From contig NZ_AP023243.1 of NCBI RefSeq assembly GCF_016756495.1, positions 6,204,501-6,268,500 on the forward strand: a stretch of 64,000 nt of DNA. Direction: 5' to 3'. The notes beneath the pieces are model-generated. The model did not search any database, was not told the DNA's origin, and saw only the letters and a program-made list of their open reading frames with translations. How positions within the stretch are numbered: the stretch's first letter is position 1; the number at the start of each line of letters is the position of its first letter. Positions 62,515 through 64,000 of the stretch are shown piece by piece. The position numbers and the translations under genes were made by a program. Source of the stretch: Mesorhizobium sp. 113-3-3. GTDB taxonomy: Bacteria > Pseudomonadota > Alphaproteobacteria > Rhizobiales > Rhizobiaceae.

Positions 62515-63963
62515 CTACTGGAAGTCGAAAGCGCTCAGGCCCGTCACCATCTCGTCGAGGCCGAGCGGACGTGTCACCGGCGGTTCGGCGCGCGCCAGGC
62601 AGCCGACGCGCTCGCAAAGCCGGCAGGCGGGTCCAACCGGCGTCGCCGTCGGAGCGCCCAGTCCAGCCTTACCACCGCCCGCCGCGCCGGGCAGAGCGGC
62701 GCCATAGACGATGTCGTCGCGAAAGCCGATATCGCAACCGATGAGCAGCGCGGTGCGGCGCGGACGCTCCGAGAACGCACCTTGCGGCCCTTCCAGTGTG
62801 CGGGCGACGCACAGGAACTCGGCGCCATCGGGCATTTCCACCGCTTCGACGAAAACCTGGCCCGGCTGGGAGAAGGCGGCATGCACGGGCAGCTTGGGAC
62901 AACCGCCGCCGAAGCGGCTGTGCGGAAAGCCCTGGCTGCCGGCCCTGCGAAATCGGTTCCCGGCATTGTCGACCTCCAGCATGAAGAAGGGCACGCCCGA
63001 CGCGCCTTGCCGCTGCAGCATGGTCAGCCGGTTCGCCGCCTGCTCGAAGGAAACGCCGAAGCGCGAGCGCAGGACGTCGATGTCGTAGCGGGCGCGGATG
63101 GCGGCCGCATGAAAGGCCTGGTAGGGCATCATCAGCGCATGCGCGGCATAGCGGCCGAGCTCGAAGCGGGCAAGGCGGCGGGCTTCATCGGTGGTCAGCT
63201 TGAGCGCCTGGATCTCGCCGGCGACTGCGACCGTCATGCGGATCAGGCAGGCCTCCATCGCCACCTCGCGCAGCTGGTCGAACGGCGACAGCCGCTCGGA
63301 CAGGAACAGGCGCTGCGAATGGCGGTCGTAGCGGCGACGCCAGTTGGGCATGGTGGCGACCGGCAGCACCTTGACCACGATGCCGTATTCGCGCTTCAGC
63401 CAGGCTTTCAGCGCACCGAACAGATCGTCGCCGGGATCGAGCACCGAGGTGAAAGCCTCGGCCTCTTCCTCAAGTGTCGAAAAATGGTTTGGCCGCCGCT
63501 CGAAGGTCTCATGCACCTCGTCGATCGGCAGGCGGGCGCCGGACAGCGCGGTGGCGCGGCCCTCGCGCGCCAGGAGTTCGTTGAGGTCCGACAGCCGCTC
63601 GGCCTGCTCGCGATAGGCGCGGAACAGTTTTATCACCGCGGCGGACGCATTGGGCGCCGCTTCGGCAAGCTCGATCAGCTCCTGGTCTCCCGGCAGTTCG
63701 CCGACCAGCAGCGGATCGGTGAACACTTCCTTCAATGCCGCGACCGACCCTCTCGCCTCGCCCTGCAACTCATGCGGGTCGACCTTGTAGACAGAAGCCA
63801 GCTTGAGGATGAGCTGCACCGTCAGCGGCCGCTGGTTGCGCTCGATCAGGTTGAGATAGGACGGCGAGATGCCGAGCCCCTCGGCCATCGCCGTCTGGGT
63901 CAGGCCCTTGGCGTTGCGGATGCGGCGGATGCGCGGCCCGGCGAAAATCTTCTGCTCAGCCAT
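62515..63963 (-). CDS. XRE-family short-chain acyl-CoA regulator (ScfR/RamB-like)
   Basis: The 482-residue regulator has an N-terminal XRE helix-turn-helix (about 9-65, GLTQTAMAEGLGISPSYLNLI), an ImmA/IrrE-like middle (about 180-280) and a DUF2083-type C-terminus with CPKLPVHAAF and a final cysteine-rich CRLCERVGCLARAE. This is the layout of ScfR, PccR and RamB/PrpR regulators that sense short-chain acyl-CoAs and control glyoxylate, propionate or acetate genes. It faces away from the EamA gene and ends with a normal stop at 62515. The right window edge lies just upstream of its start. Confidence 0.9.
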   Translation of the reverse strand: MAEQKIFAGPRIRRIRNAKGLTQTAMAEGLGISPSYLNLIERNQRPLTVQLILKLASVYKVDPHELQGEARGSVAALKEVFTDPLLVGELPGDQELIELAEAAPNASAAVIKLFRAYREQAERLSDLNELLAREGRATALSGARLPIDEVHETFERRPNHFSTLEEEAEAFTSVLDPGDDLFGALKAWLKREYGIVVKVLPVATMPNWRRRYDRHSQRLFLSERLSPFDQLREVAMEACLIRMTVAVAGEIQALKLTTDEARRLARFELGRYAAHALMMPYQAFHAAAIRARYDIDVLRSRFGVSFEQAANRLTMLQRQGASGVPFFMLEVDNAGNRFRRAGSQGFPHSRFGGGCPKLPVHAAFSQPGQVFVEAVEMPDGAEFLCVARTLEGPQGAFSERPRRTALLIGCDIGFRDDIVYGAALPGAAGGGKAGLGAPTATPVGPACRLCERVGCLARAEPPVTRPLGLDEMVTGLSAFDFQ

Positions 63964-64000
63964 CGACTGCCCTTGACAGGAATTTACATGACATTCGCGA

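Noticed and set aside
1..64000. CRISPR arrays, intact insertion sequences, phage or toxin-antitoxin modules
   Set aside because: No regularly spaced repeats, transposase, integrase or paired toxin-antitoxin genes were found on either strand.

Overview
The window is chromosomal DNA of a high-GC alphaproteobacterium, most probably a rhizobial member of the Hyphomicrobiales close to Mesorhizobium. The clues are HemA-type 5-aminolevulinate synthase, a FixK-like regulator with TTGAT-N4-ATCAA operators, phasins, a CbrA/PdhS-type kinase beside acetoacetyl-CoA synthetase and potFGHI, DUF982/DUF1236/DUF6894 proteins, a tRNA-His with A73 and no G-1, and a CCUCCUCCC-loop small RNA. The genus is an inference.

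Region 1 (about 1-31.7 kb) is a low-oxygen/energy-stress island. After the 3' part of hemA come: a DUF2267/phosphoribosyltransferase/PPOX operon; two universal stress proteins; small c-type cytochromes; an APH-AAA kinase fusion; two cytochrome b561 proteins; an ADP-forming acyl-CoA synthetase fused to a GNAT domain; a P1B ATPase with thioredoxin and an MgtC/DUF4010 protein; a flavodoxin-fold oxidoreductase; a cupredoxin; arcDABC for arginine fermentation; a phasin with an unlisted 55-residue membrane protein; a FixK-like regulator; phosphoketolase plus acetate kinase; and cydDC. Eleven FNR/FixK-type 14-mers lie between these genes. Most are centred 54-86 bp before a start codon, which fits class II activation. 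The cluster looks like a FixK regulon for ATP supply and survival at low oxygen: arginine to carbamoyl phosphate to ATP, sugar phosphate to acetyl phosphate to ATP, acetate activation, and bd-oxidase maturation.

Region 2 (about 31.7-47.5 kb) is accessory and gene-poor. It holds a truncated phosphopantetheinyl transferase; a PAP2 phosphatase/lipid kinase/metallophosphoesterase operon behind a perfect EcfG-type general-stress promoter; a PLD-family cardiolipin synthase; BrkB; a low-affinity iron permease; many small rhizobial proteins (DUF1236, DUF6894, DUF982 pair, DUF3606-like, short membrane proteins); and frameshifted remnants of a PRC-barrel protein and an alpha/beta hydrolase. It ends at tRNA-His.

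Region 3 (47.5-64 kb) is conserved core. It carries a CCUCCUCCC-loop sRNA downstream of the phasin phaP, a giant CbrA/PdhS-like histidine kinase, acetoacetyl-CoA synthetase (PHB cycle), an AsmA-like protein, the potFGHI polyamine transporter, an EamA exporter and a short-chain acyl-CoA-responsive XRE regulator. The order phasin-cbrA-acsA2-pot matches, from memory, Sinorhizobium meliloti.
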